Part shown: piece after piece, positions 1 through 7,896 of the stretch
Numbering within the stretch: position 1 is the first letter of the stretch
Layout: every line of letters begins with the position of its first letter
DNA from: an uncultured Bacteroidales bacterium
GTDB taxonomy: Bacteria > Bacteroidota > Bacteroidia > Bacteroidales > F082
NCBI GenBank assembly: GCA_905236635.1
Contig: CAJOCJ010000002.1
Span: 1 to 64,000 of the forward strand
Direction of reading: 5' to 3'
DNA length: 64,000 nucleotides
Position numbers and translations under genes: made by a program
Notes under the pieces: model-generated
Told to the model about the DNA's origin: nothing
The model's input: the letters and a program-made list of their open reading frames with translations, nothing else
The model's database searches: none

Positions 1-779
1 GTGTCGTTCAAGCCTTTGAAAACGATGTATTCGAACGAGACACGACGCTGACCGCTCCAGTCGTGCTGACGGATGGCGTGGATGACCTCGTTGATAGGAT
101 ACGACTTCTCAACCGGCATGATTTTAGCGCGCTCATCGTGGAACGGGCTGTGCAGACTGACGGCAAGGTTGCATTTCGACTCCTTGATGAAGCGTTTCAT
201 GTTCGGAATGACGCCTGCTGTGGATACCGTGATACGCGTCGGACTCATCGCCAGGCCCCAGTCGGAGGTCATGATTTCGAGCACCCGCATGATGTTGTCG
301 TAGTTGTCCATCGGCTCGCCCATGCCCATGAAGACGAAGTTTGACAAATTTTCGTATTCAGGCAGGTTCAGTATCTGATTTATGATATCGCCAGCCGACA
401 GGTTGCCTTGGAAACCCTGTTTTCCTGTCTGGCAGAAAAGGCAGTTCATCTTACAGCCCACCTGGCACGACACGCAGAGCGTAGCACGTTCTTTCTCAGG
501 GATATACGCCGTCTCGACATAGCCGTTTTCGGCTGGAAACAGATACTTCTTGGTGCCGTCGTGCGACTCCTGCACATCTTCAAAGTCGCGGTAGCCGGTG
601 ACATAATTCTCAGCCAGCAGCTGACGCGTGGTTTTCGACAGATTCGTCATTTCCTCGAAGGTGGTGACGCGTTTGCGATACAGCCAGTCGACAAGCTGTT
701 TGGCAGTGAATTTCGGCATATTATGCTGAGCCACAATATCTTGCAGCTCGGTTAACGACATTCCAAGTAGTGCTTTCAT
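1..779 (-). CDS. rlmN: 23S rRNA (adenine-2503-C2)-methyltransferase RlmN, partial (3' end beyond left edge)
   Basis: Radical-SAM enzyme that methylates C2 of A2503 in 23S rRNA and A37 of some tRNAs. The reverse complement from the ATG at 779 reads MKALLGMSLTELQDIVAQH and continues without a stop to the window edge, so about 259 codons of the usual 340-350 are present. The radical-SAM cysteines are visible in CVSCQVGCKMNCLFC, followed by the glycine-rich FVFMGMGEPMDNYDN and by SVSLHSPF-type strands. The C-terminal part with the methyl-accepting cysteine lies outside the window. It follows the tRNA-Leu gene and its terminator on the same strand. The ORF track does not list it because it has no stop in the window. 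Confidence 0.95.
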   Translation of the reverse strand, partial: MKALLGMSLTELQDIVAQHNMPKFTAKQLVDWLYRKRVTTFEEMTNLSKTTRQLLAENYVTGYRDFEDVQESHDGTKKYLFPAENGYVETAYIPEKERATLCVSCQVGCKMNCLFCQTGKQGFQGNLSAGDIINQILNLPEYENLSNFVFMGMGEPMDNYDNIMRVLEIMTSDWGLAMSPTRITVSTAGVIPNMKRFIKESKCNLAVSLHSPFHDERAKIMPVEKSYPINEVIHAIRQHDWSGQRRVSFEYIVFKGLND

Positions 780-793
780 GACATGATAATTTA

Positions 794-829
794 CAAAAAA
801 TCCCTACAAATCTTCGACTTGCAGGGATC
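794..829 (-). terminator. Rho-independent terminator after tRNA-Leu
   Basis: Read on the minus strand, ATCCCTGCAA pairs with TTTGTAGGGAT (10 bp with one G-U) around a loop, then TTTTTTG. It lies just downstream of the tRNA and just upstream of rlmN, so it should separate the two transcripts. Confidence 0.8.
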
Positions 830-834
830 ATCCG

Positions 835-918
835 TACCCAGGGCCGGGATCGAACCGGCACGAGTGTTACCTCATCGGTTTTTGAGACCGACGCGTCTAC
901 CAATTCCGCCACCTAGGC
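835..918 (-). tRNA. tRNA-Leu (anticodon CAA)
   Basis: An 84-nt class II tRNA on the minus strand. The acceptor arm GCCTAGG pairs with CCTGGGT including wobble pairs. The anticodon stem TCGGT/ACCGA closes the loop CTCAAAA, giving anticodon CAA for UUG codons. The variable arm is GAG-GTAACA-CTC and the T arm is GCCGG-TTCGATC-CCGGC. The CCA end is not encoded. Confidence 0.95.
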
Positions 919-965
919 CTGTGATTTCAATGAACTTATTTTTCGGCTGCAAAATTAATACATTT

Positions 966-999
966 TTTGTTACACGCAACATTTTTTTTCATATTTTTG
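966..999 (+). promoter_or_regulatory. Putative Bacteroidetes-type promoter of prs
   Basis: A TTTG at 966-969 and TATTTTTG at 992-999 match the -33 TTTG and -7 TAnnTTTG elements of Bacteroidetes promoters, with a 22-nt spacer, slightly long. The box is 33 nt upstream of the prs ATG. Confidence 0.5.
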
Positions 1000-1032
1000 C
1001 ACCCGAAAAATTTAATCAAACATTTTAGAATT

Positions 1033-1971
1033 ATGCAAGAGCCCATTGTATCAATCTTTTCAGGCAGAGCAACGAAATACTTGGCCGACAAGATCGCGGA
1101 GTATTACGGCAAACCTCTCGGAACATGCAACGTGACTGTGTTCTCTGACGGAGAATTTCAGCCAAGTTTTGAGGAAAATTTACGCGGAAGAGATGTATTT
1201 TTGATTCAATCTACCTTCCCGCCGACAGAAAACCTCATGGAGCTTCTGATGATGGTTGACGCCGCCAAGCGCGCTTCGGCACGCCGCATCATCGCCGTCA
1301 TCCCGTACTTCGGCTTCGCCCGTCAGGACAGAAAAGACCGTCCGCGTATCAGCATCGCCGCCAAGCTCGTCGCCAACCTCCTTCAGGTGGCAGGAGTGAC
1401 ACGCGTCATCACCATGGATATCCACGCCGACCAGATACAAGGCTTCTTCGACATCCCAGTCGATAACCTCTATGCATCGAAGATCTTTATACCTTATATA
1501 AAGAGTCTGAACCTGCATGACCCTATCATGGCATCGCCTGACGCCGGCGGTACACGTCGCGCTTCATCGTATGCCAAGATGCTCGACACGGTGTTCTGCA
1601 TCTGCCACAAACAGCGTTCGAAACCGAATGAGATCGAGAAGATGATTCTCATCGGCGACGTTCAGGATCGTGACGTCATCCTCATCGACGACATCATCGA
1701 CACGGCAGGCACCATCACCAGAGCAGGTCAGTTGCTGAAAGACAACGGCGCACGCAGCGTTCGCGCATTTGCAACACACGCCATCTTCTCAGGCGCAGCG
1801 ATGGAGAGAATTGACAACTCGGTGTTCGACGAGGTGGTGGTAACAGATACCATCCCGCTGAAGAACGCCTCAAAGAAGATACACGTGCTCTCGACAGCCG
1901 AGCTCTTCGCCGAGGTCATCAAGAAAGTGGAGAACTACGAGTCGTTAAGTGAATTTTTTAACAAGAAATAA
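1033..1971 (+). CDS. prs: Ribose-phosphate pyrophosphokinase
   Basis: Makes PRPP from ribose 5-phosphate and ATP for purine, pyrimidine, NAD, His and Trp synthesis; cytosolic. The 312-aa protein has the typical start EPIVSIFSGRATKYLADKIAEYYG, the metal- and ATP-binding region with FARQDRKDRPR and MDIHADQIQGFF, and the PRPP-binding loop DVILIDDIIDTAGTI. The ORF track extends to an upstream TTG, but the ATG at 1033 gives the normal family start and lies at the right distance from the promoter. It is followed after 34 nt by rplY, a gene pair common in Bacteroidetes and other phyla, so both are probably cotranscribed up to the terminator at 2661. Confidence 0.97.
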   Translation: MQEPIVSIFSGRATKYLADKIAEYYGKPLGTCNVTVFSDGEFQPSFEENLRGRDVFLIQSTFPPTENLMELLMMVDAAKRASARRIIAVIPYFGFARQDRKDRPRISIAAKLVANLLQVAGVTRVITMDIHADQIQGFFDIPVDNLYASKIFIPYIKSLNLHDPIMASPDAGGTRRASSYAKMLDTVFCICHKQRSKPNEIEKMILIGDVQDRDVILIDDIIDTAGTITRAGQLLKDNGARSVRAFATHAIFSGAAMERIDNSVFDEVVVTDTIPLKNASKKIHVLSTAELFAEVIKKVENYESLSEFFNKK

Positions 1972-2005
1972 ACCTTTATTAAAATAACATTAAAAACTAA
2001 ACAAA

Positions 2006-2635
2006 ATGAATTCAGTATCATTGAGCGGTTCTCTTCGCGAGAACGTAGGGAAAAAAGATGCTAAAGCATTGCGTAGCAAAGGCTTAGTGCCATGCGTCAT
2101 TTACGGTAACAACATCGAACAGGTGAAGTTCGCAACCGATGCAAGAAGTTTCAAGAAGATCCTCTTCACACCTGAGACATTGATCATCGACTTCACTATC
2201 GACGGTAAGGTTTACCACACCATCCTCCAGGACATTCAGTATCATCCGATTACTGACGAGGTTCTTCACGCCGACTTCCTCGATGTGAATGAAGACAACC
2301 CGATCACAGTCATGCTTCCTATCCGCACACAGGGCACATGCCCAGGCGTTATGCGTGGCGGCCGTATGAACATGAATGTCTCTAAACTCAAAGTCCGCGG
2401 TTATGTCAACGACCTTCCGGATAACATCATCGTCGACGTCACATCACTTCAGATGAACCAGTCGATTAAGGTGAAAGACCTGAAGCTCGAGAAGATGACC
2501 GTCCTCATCCCTGACAACACCATCGTGGTCGACGTCAAGGCTCCGCGTAACGCAGCAGCAGAGGAAGAGACCGAAGAGGCAGCAGCAGCTCCGGCAGCTG
2601 AAGGCGCAGCAGCACCAGCAGCAGAAGCCAAATAA
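2006..2635 (+). CDS. rplY: 50S ribosomal protein L25 / general stress protein Ctc
   Basis: Binds 5S rRNA in the large ribosomal subunit. The 209-aa protein is the long, two-domain (Ctc/TL5) form. The N-terminal L25 beta-barrel begins SVSLSGSLRENVGKKDAKALR with VIYGNN, the second domain carries the LPIRTQGTCPGVMRGG segment, and the C-terminus is an Ala/Glu/Pro-rich tail typical of Bacteroidetes versions. It lies between prs and a strong terminator, so it closes that operon. Confidence 0.95.
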   Translation: MNSVSLSGSLRENVGKKDAKALRSKGLVPCVIYGNNIEQVKFATDARSFKKILFTPETLIIDFTIDGKVYHTILQDIQYHPITDEVLHADFLDVNEDNPITVMLPIRTQGTCPGVMRGGRMNMNVSKLKVRGYVNDLPDNIIVDVTSLQMNQSIKVKDLKLEKMTVLIPDNTIVVDVKAPRNAAAEEETEEAAAAPAAEGAAAPAAEAK

Positions 2636-2660
2636 TGTAAATTTTAATAAATTTATATGG

Positions 2661-2688
2661 AAAAAGCCTTCGATTGAAGGCTTTTTTT
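2661..2688 (+). terminator. Rho-independent terminator after rplY
   Basis: AAAAAGCCTTC, a GATT loop and GAAGGCTTTTTTT form an 11-bp A/T-extended hairpin with a U-tract, 25 nt after the rplY stop. The leading A-run means it could also work on the other strand. Confidence 0.9.
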
Positions 2689-2696
2689 TATTTTTG
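2689..2696 (+). promoter_or_regulatory. Possible -7 box directly before pth
   Basis: TATTTTTG fits TAnnTTTG and ends only 4 nt before the pth ATG, inside the U-tract of the rplY terminator. If used, transcription would start at or next to the start codon, giving an almost leaderless mRNA. No clear -33 TTTG is seen because the region is occupied by the terminator hairpin. Confidence 0.3.
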
Positions 2697-2700
2697 CAGC

Positions 2701-3264
2701 ATGAAATATTTGATTGCTTGTCTGGGAAACATCGGAGCCGAGTACGCCAACACGCGGCATAACATCGGTTTTATGGTCGCCGACCATTTGGCGAAGGACC
2801 TTGAGAACACCTTTACCACCGGCCGTTTGGCGATGGTGTCGGAGATGAAGTTCAAAGGCCGTCAGATGATTGTCATCAAGCCCACCACATACATGAACCT
2901 CAGCGGAAAAGCAGTGAAATACTGGGCTACTCAGGAGAAGATACCGTTGGAGAACATCCTCGTGGTGTGTGACGACCTCGCCTTGCCTTTGGGGACACTC
3001 CGAATGCGCAAGAAAGGATCCGACGGCGGTCATAACGGCCTGAAAAACATCATAGAGGCATTGGGCAGCAGCGAGTTCTGCCGCTTGCGCATAGGCATCG
3101 GCAACGACTTTGCAAAAGGAAAACAAGTCGACTTCGTCATAGGCGAATGGAAGCAGCAGGAAATAGACGATATCCAGCCACGCCTCGACACAGCCGTCGA
3201 CATCATCAAGAGTTTCGTGACACAAGGCCCAGAACTTACAATGACACAGTATAATAATAAATAA
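2701..3264 (+). CDS. pth: Peptidyl-tRNA hydrolase
   Basis: Frees tRNA from prematurely released peptidyl-tRNA. The 187-aa product has the full family pattern: CLGNIGAEYANTRHNIGF with the catalytic His, KPTTYMNLSG, VVCDDLALPLGTLRMRKKGSDGGHNGLK, and GIGNDF. The start at 2701 (MKYLIACLGN) is chosen over the upstream in-frame start at 2674, which lies in the terminator hairpin. pth follows rplY in many bacteria; here a strong terminator separates them. Confidence 0.96.
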   Translation: MKYLIACLGNIGAEYANTRHNIGFMVADHLAKDLENTFTTGRLAMVSEMKFKGRQMIVIKPTTYMNLSGKAVKYWATQEKIPLENILVVCDDLALPLGTLRMRKKGSDGGHNGLKNIIEALGSSEFCRLRIGIGNDFAKGKQVDFVIGEWKQQEIDDIQPRLDTAVDIIKSFVTQGPELTMTQYNNK

Positions 3265-3274
3265 ATACCTACAA

Positions 3275-3314
3275 ACCGCGAAGCGGTGTCAGACAACAAC
3301 GGGTGACAACCCGT
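3275..3314 (+). repeat. Double-hairpin intergenic element (REP-like)
   Basis: Two small perfect hairpins in tandem, ACCGC-GAA-GCGGT and ACGGGT-GACA-ACCCGT, fill the 71-nt gap between pth and the sirtuin gene. No U-tract follows, so it is not a simple terminator. It looks like a dispersed palindromic element; only one copy was noticed in this window. Confidence 0.5.
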
Positions 3315-3335
3315 GATAATACAAAACAACCGAAC

Positions 3336-4031
3336 ATGAAAAAACTCGTAATTCTCTCAGGAGCAGGCATCAGCGCCGAATCAGGAATCTCAACCTTTAG
3401 AGACGCAGGCGGACTGTGGGACAAATACCCCGTGATGCAAGTCGCCTCAATCGAAGGCTATGAGGCTGACCCAGAATTGGTCATAAATTTTTACAACGAA
3501 AGACGCAAGCAGCTGCTGGAAGTCGAACCCAACCAAGCCCACATCCTATGCGCCGAGTTGGAAAAGTATTTCGACGTCACCGTGGTGACACAAAACGTTG
3601 ACAATCTTCACGAAAGAGCCGGCAGCCACCATATCATCCACCTTCATGGCGAGCTGACAAAGGTCTGTTCAAGCAACAACCCCAACGACCCTCGTTACAT
3701 AAGAGAGCTGAAACCCGAGGAATTCGAGGTGAAGATGGGCGACAAGGCCGGCGATGGCAGCCAACTAAGGCCATTTATCGTGTGGTTCGGTGAGGCCGTG
3801 CCCGAAATCGAGACGGCAGTCCAATACGTAGAGAAAGCCGACATCTTCGTCATCATCGGGACCTCACTTAACGTGTATCCGGCTGCAAGTCTGCTGTATT
3901 ACGTCCCGTCGAACGCCGAGATCTATCTCATTGACCCTAAAGATGTTAGCATCAACACACGACGCCCGATTACGCATATCAAAAAAGGTGCCAGTGAAGG
4001 CATGAAGGAACTCATGAAGACTTTGGTTTAG
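3336..4031 (+). CDS. NAD-dependent protein deacylase, sirtuin (SIR2), zinc-cysteine-poor
   Basis: NAD+-dependent removal of acyl groups from lysines. The 231-aa protein has the Rossmann NAD motif GAGISAESGISTFRDAGGLW, catalytic His in TQNVDNLHERAGSHHIIHLHGEL, and IIGTSLNVYPAA. YNER after the NAD loop matches the Tyr-xx-Arg pair that marks class III (SIRT5-like) desuccinylases and demalonylases. The small domain has only one cysteine (VCSSNNPNDP) where most sirtuins have a CxxC...CxxC zinc site, so structural zinc is probably not bound. The start at 3336 gives MKKLVILSGAG; the upstream in-frame ATG would run into the hairpin element. hemW follows after 17 nt on the same strand. Confidence 0.93.
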   Translation: MKKLVILSGAGISAESGISTFRDAGGLWDKYPVMQVASIEGYEADPELVINFYNERRKQLLEVEPNQAHILCAELEKYFDVTVVTQNVDNLHERAGSHHIIHLHGELTKVCSSNNPNDPRYIRELKPEEFEVKMGDKAGDGSQLRPFIVWFGEAVPEIETAVQYVEKADIFVIIGTSLNVYPAASLLYYVPSNAEIYLIDPKDVSINTRRPITHIKKGASEGMKELMKTLV

Positions 4032-4048
4032 TCGCTAGTTCTTGCGGC

Positions 4049-5158
4049 ATGTCCGGCATCTACATCCATATTCCATTTTGCAAGTCAAAATGCGCTTACT
4101 GCAACTTCTTCTCGGTCGTTTCGGAGAAGCAACGTGCCGATTTTCTTGAAGCTTTGAAAAAGGAAGCCGTCGAGCGTAAAGATTATTTGGGTGGCGAGGA
4201 TGTGCGTACGATTTATTTTGGCGGAGGCACGCCGTCGCTGCTGAAACCTTCCGAAATTGCTGATGTTTTGGATGTTTTATATCAAAATTATAAAATAATA
4301 GAGAGTCCTGAAATAACTCTTGAGGCTAATCCCGATACCGTTTCGAAAGAGTCGCTTTTAGCATATAAATCACTAGGAATCAATAGGATAAGTATAGGTA
4401 TCCAAAGTTTTTTCGATGACGATCTGCAATATCTGAGTCGAAAACATGATTCACAACATGCGCGGAAAGTCATTGATTGGGCACAAGAGGTTGGGTTTCA
4501 AGAGGTTACAATGGATTTGATTTATGGCATCCCGACTCTGACCGATGAAAAATGGCGGAAGAATCTCGATATTTTCTTTGCGACGGGCATCAACCACCTG
4601 TCAGCTTATGCTTTGACGGTCGAAGAGAAGACTGCACTCGGCCAACGTATCAAAAAAGGCGTGGCGGAGCCTGTCGATGAGGATGCTATGATCCGGCATT
4701 ATGATACTCTTGTCGAGATGACTGCAAATCAAGGCTTTGAACACTATGAGATAAGCAATTTCGCACGTCCTGGACATTATTCTAAGCATAATTGTATTTA
4801 TTGGAAAGGCGAGAAATATCTCGGACTCGGTCCTTCTGCACATTCGTTTGATGGCGTTTCTCGGCAATGGAATGAGGCAAGCGTGAAGGATTATTGCGAG
4901 AATTATTCCTTTGAAAAAGAAGAACTTACACTTTCTGACCGCTACAACGAATATGTCATGACCTCGCTTCGCACTATGTGGGGCTGCGATATAAATTATA
5001 TCAGTCAAAATTTCGGTGAAAAATATGTCGAAAGGTTTAAAAACATGACCTCCAAACATATTTTAAGCGGAAAAATGTATCAAAAAGACGAAAAATACGT
5101 CCTTTCAGACAATGGAATGCTTTTCGCCGACGGTATCGCTGCGGAACTGTTTGAATAG
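4049..5158 (+). CDS. hemW: Radical SAM heme chaperone HemW (HemN-like)
   Basis: A HemN-related radical-SAM protein that binds heme and is thought to insert it into respiratory proteins; it is not a true coproporphyrinogen oxidase. The 369-aa length and start MSGIYIHIPFC fit HemW. The cluster motif is CKSKCAYC followed by N rather than the extra Cys of HemN (CxxxCxxCxC), which supports HemW. The motifs YFGGGTPSLL, EANPDTV and GIQSF follow, and a C-terminal HemN_C domain ends the protein. It sits 17 nt after the sirtuin gene. Confidence 0.94.
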   Translation: MSGIYIHIPFCKSKCAYCNFFSVVSEKQRADFLEALKKEAVERKDYLGGEDVRTIYFGGGTPSLLKPSEIADVLDVLYQNYKIIESPEITLEANPDTVSKESLLAYKSLGINRISIGIQSFFDDDLQYLSRKHDSQHARKVIDWAQEVGFQEVTMDLIYGIPTLTDEKWRKNLDIFFATGINHLSAYALTVEEKTALGQRIKKGVAEPVDEDAMIRHYDTLVEMTANQGFEHYEISNFARPGHYSKHNCIYWKGEKYLGLGPSAHSFDGVSRQWNEASVKDYCENYSFEKEELTLSDRYNEYVMTSLRTMWGCDINYISQNFGEKYVERFKNMTSKHILSGKMYQKDEKYVLSDNGMLFADGIAAELFE

Positions 5159-5278
5159 TCATGGTCATGCCATCGCAATTTTGGTGGAATCAGTCTACTG
5201 AAGTGGTATTTCTGTCCGTCTTGTGAGCGATGTGAAGTAATTTTAAAATTCTCTTGTCTCTTATTTAAAAAATTTTTG

Positions 5279-5286
5279 TAATTTTG
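5279..5286 (+). promoter_or_regulatory. Putative -7 box of the T9SS protein gene
   Basis: TAATTTTG fits TAnnTTTG and ends 15 nt before the ATG at 5302. A TTG at 5254-5256 is a weak -33 candidate with a 22-nt spacer. Confidence 0.45.
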
Positions 5287-5301
5287 TTGCATAATAAATT
5301 T

Positions 5302-6165
5302 ATGATTATGGCTATATTTTTACAAAATCTTAAGAAAATTGCAGTTTTGGCAGTTGCCACAGTTGCTATCTCATTGAGTGTCAATGCACAGACATGGTAT
5401 ATAATGGGTGAATATATCTGGAGCCCACCACATCCGCAGGGCACATTCCAAGAGACTCATTATCAAGGCGATAACGTCACAATCGGCGGAGTAGAATATA
5501 ACAACATCTACGTGCAGGGACAAAGCACTCCGCTTGGCGCCTACCGTACTGAAGACAACCAGGTATATTACTGCAAGAGGAACGGCAGCAGCTACGATGA
5601 CGAAGTGTTGCTCTACGACTATGACCTCGAAGAAGGTGATTTCTTCAACGACTCAGACGAGCATCCAATGCTTGTGACGGAAGTGGCGATAATAACAGAC
5701 CATAACGGCGTTCAGCGCAAAAAGATATCATTTGAATTTATGGGACTCCCCGATGAGACAGAATACTGGATTGAAGGAGTGGGAAGCAACAAAGGCTTCG
5801 TCAACGCATGCAACTACACCCCTACTAGCGACGGCGCTATCTTCCATTTGCTCTGCTATCATATTGGCGACGACGTGGTTTACGTCAACCCAACCTACGA
5901 TGCCTGCGACATAGATGAGATTGATGAAAATATCATCCAAAACAACATCAGCATCTACCCCAACCCGGCAAAAGATATTGTTAACATATTGAATAACAAT
6001 AATTTAAATATCACAAAAGTCGAGATTATCGACCTTGTGGGCCGTGTGGTTTTAAACACCGAGAAGTATCAAAACATCAATATCTCAGAGCTTCCTGATG
6101 GCCAATATTTTGTAAAAATCATCGGCGAGACGACAATCGTTAAGAAATTATTTATCTCGAAATAA
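5302..6165 (+). CDS. Secreted protein with T9SS type A sorting domain
   Basis: Function unknown. The 287-aa protein has a signal peptide with a predicted cleavage at VNA/QTW, giving an N-terminal Gln. The middle part is Asp/Tyr-rich without a recognisable enzyme motif. The last 70 residues (ISIYPNPAKDIVNI ... LVGRVV ... LPDGQYFVKI ... KKLFISK) are a classic Por secretion C-terminal domain, cleaved on export through the T9SS. The ATG at 5302 or 5308 is preferred to the TTG at 5284, which overlaps the promoter box. It lies 12 nt upstream of the M49-like gene on the same strand. Confidence 0.88.
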   Translation: MIMAIFLQNLKKIAVLAVATVAISLSVNAQTWYIMGEYIWSPPHPQGTFQETHYQGDNVTIGGVEYNNIYVQGQSTPLGAYRTEDNQVYYCKRNGSSYDDEVLLYDYDLEEGDFFNDSDEHPMLVTEVAIITDHNGVQRKKISFEFMGLPDETEYWIEGVGSNKGFVNACNYTPTSDGAIFHLLCYHIGDDVVYVNPTYDACDIDEIDENIIQNNISIYPNPAKDIVNILNNNNLNITKVEIIDLVGRVVLNTEKYQNINISELPDGQYFVKIIGETTIVKKLFISK

Positions 6166-6177
6166 ATTTATAACAAT

Positions 6178-7821
6178 ATGAAATTCAAAACATTAGCAAT
6201 GGCATTAGCTGTTACTGCAGCACTTTTTAGCTGTGGCGAAAAGAAGACGGAAGACACTTCCAACAAAGAGAATTACGAAGCACTCGCAAACCAGTATGCG
6301 AAGGTGACCTTGACCACCGACATCAGCCATCTCTCCGATAACGAGGTGGAGATGCTTGGATACCTCTTCGAGGCAGGCCGTATCATGGACGACATCTATT
6401 GGACCGAGAACTTCGGTGGTGACAAAGACGAGTTTTTGAGCAAGATTGAAGACCCGAACGCCCGCAAATACGCGGAAATCAACTACGGTCCATGGGATCA
6501 GCTCGACAACCGACACATCTTCATCCCGGGATATGGCGAGAAACCTGAAGGAGCAGGCTTCTACCCCACCGACATGACAAAAGAAGAGTTTGAGGCATGG
6601 GAAAACCCTGACAAGACCAGCCAATACACCCTGGTACGCCGCGACGCGGAAGGCAACCTGCAGGCTATATGGTACCATGACGCCTATGCCCCACAGATTC
6701 AGAGAGCAGCCGACCTTCTTATGAAAGCCTCGAAACTCGCAGCAGACAAAGAGTTTGCCGAATATCTTAAACTCAGAGCTATGGCGCTCCTCACCGACGA
6801 CTATTACTATTCCGATATGATGTGGATGGATGTCCGCAACAACAACGTGGACTTCGTCGTCGGACCTATCGAAAACTACACTGACGGTTTGTTTGGTTAC
6901 AAGGCAGCCCATGAGGCATTTATCCTCATCAAAGACAAGGAATGGACCGAGAAGCTGATGCGTTATGCGGCATTATTGCCGGAGCTTCAGACCAAGTTGC
7001 CTGTCGCCGACGAATACAAACAGGAGAAGCCAGGCACTGACGCCGACCTCGCAGCATACGACGTAGTGTTCTACGGCGGTGACTGCAACATGGCATCGAA
7101 GACCATCGCCATCAACCTGCCTAATGACGAGAGAGTACAGCTGCAGAAAGGCACCCGCAAACTCCAGCTGAAGAACGCCATGCAGGCGAAGTTCGACAAA
7201 ATCGTGGTCCCGATTTCAGAAGTCCTTGTCGCTCCTGAGGCCCGTCAGAACGTGAAGTTCGACGCCTTCTTCGCCAATGTGATGTTCCATGAGGTGGCAC
7301 ACGGTCTCGGCATCAAGAACACCTTGGATGGCAGCGGCACTGTGCGTCACGCATTGAAAGAACAGTATTCCGCCATCGAGGAGGCTAAGGCCGACATCCT
7401 GGGCTTGTTCCTCGTGACGAAGCTCAACGAGATGGGCGAATACGACAACACCACGCTCGAGGAGAACTACACCACCTTCATGGCAGGTATCTTCCGTTCA
7501 GTGCGTTTTGGCGCCGCCTCGGCACATGGCAAAGCCAACATGATTGAATTTAACTTCCTCGCCAACGAAGGCGCTTTCACCCGCGATGAGAACGGCCTTT
7601 ACAACATCGACTTCCCGAAGATGAAACTCGCAGTGGAGAAGCTCGGCGGCGCCATCCTCAAGGCACAGGGCGACGGCGACTATGAGTTCGTGAAGGAATG
7701 GATCGCCACCGACGGCGTCATCAAGCCGGAGCTCCAGGCAGATCTGGACAAGCTCGCAGGCAGCGGCATCCCGAAGGATATCTGGTATGAGATGGGAATG
7801 GATGTTATAGTTAAAAGATAA
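6178..7821 (+). CDS. Lipoprotein, M49-like (DPP III-related) zinc metallohydrolase
   Basis: Probable zinc-dependent peptidase of the dipeptidyl-peptidase III group, 547 aa. The N-terminus MKFKTLAMALAVTAALFSCGEK has a lipobox ending in Cys18-19, so it should be a lipid-anchored envelope protein. Zinc ligands are expected in FHEVAHGLG (about residue 371) and in EEAKADILGLF (about 401). Classical DPP III has HExxGH with one extra residue; here the spacing is plain HExxH followed by Gly, as in a Bacteroidetes subgroup often labelled only Zn-dependent hydrolase. It begins a run of three peptidase genes, which supports a role in peptide use. The substrate is not certain. Confidence 0.8.
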   Translation: MKFKTLAMALAVTAALFSCGEKKTEDTSNKENYEALANQYAKVTLTTDISHLSDNEVEMLGYLFEAGRIMDDIYWTENFGGDKDEFLSKIEDPNARKYAEINYGPWDQLDNRHIFIPGYGEKPEGAGFYPTDMTKEEFEAWENPDKTSQYTLVRRDAEGNLQAIWYHDAYAPQIQRAADLLMKASKLAADKEFAEYLKLRAMALLTDDYYYSDMMWMDVRNNNVDFVVGPIENYTDGLFGYKAAHEAFILIKDKEWTEKLMRYAALLPELQTKLPVADEYKQEKPGTDADLAAYDVVFYGGDCNMASKTIAINLPNDERVQLQKGTRKLQLKNAMQAKFDKIVVPISEVLVAPEARQNVKFDAFFANVMFHEVAHGLGIKNTLDGSGTVRHALKEQYSAIEEAKADILGLFLVTKLNEMGEYDNTTLEENYTTFMAGIFRSVRFGAASAHGKANMIEFNFLANEGAFTRDENGLYNIDFPKMKLAVEKLGGAILKAQGDGDYEFVKEWIATDGVIKPELQADLDKLAGSGIPKDIWYEMGMDVIVKR

Positions 7822-7857
7822 TAGATAATAGATAATAGATAATAGATAATAGATAAA
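7816..7857 (+). repeat. Heptanucleotide tandem repeat, AGATAAT x5-6
   Basis: Five exact AGATAAT units and a sixth variant (AGATAAA) in direct tandem. The first unit includes the stop codon of the M49-like gene, and the array fills half of the gap before the S46 peptidase gene. Each unit holds a TAA, so the array gives stops in several frames. Confidence 0.95.
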
Positions 7858-7896
7858 AGTTAAAAGATTAAAATAAAATCAATTAAATTATTACAC

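Noticed and set aside
721-912. 63-aa minus-strand ORF (MAELVDASVSKTDEVT)
   Set aside because: It is the translation of the tRNA-Leu gene and its terminator; this is a well-known false ORF over leucine tRNAs.
6205-6912. 235-aa minus-strand ORF
   Set aside because: Antisense shadow of the M49-like gene, with no family features and no start context.
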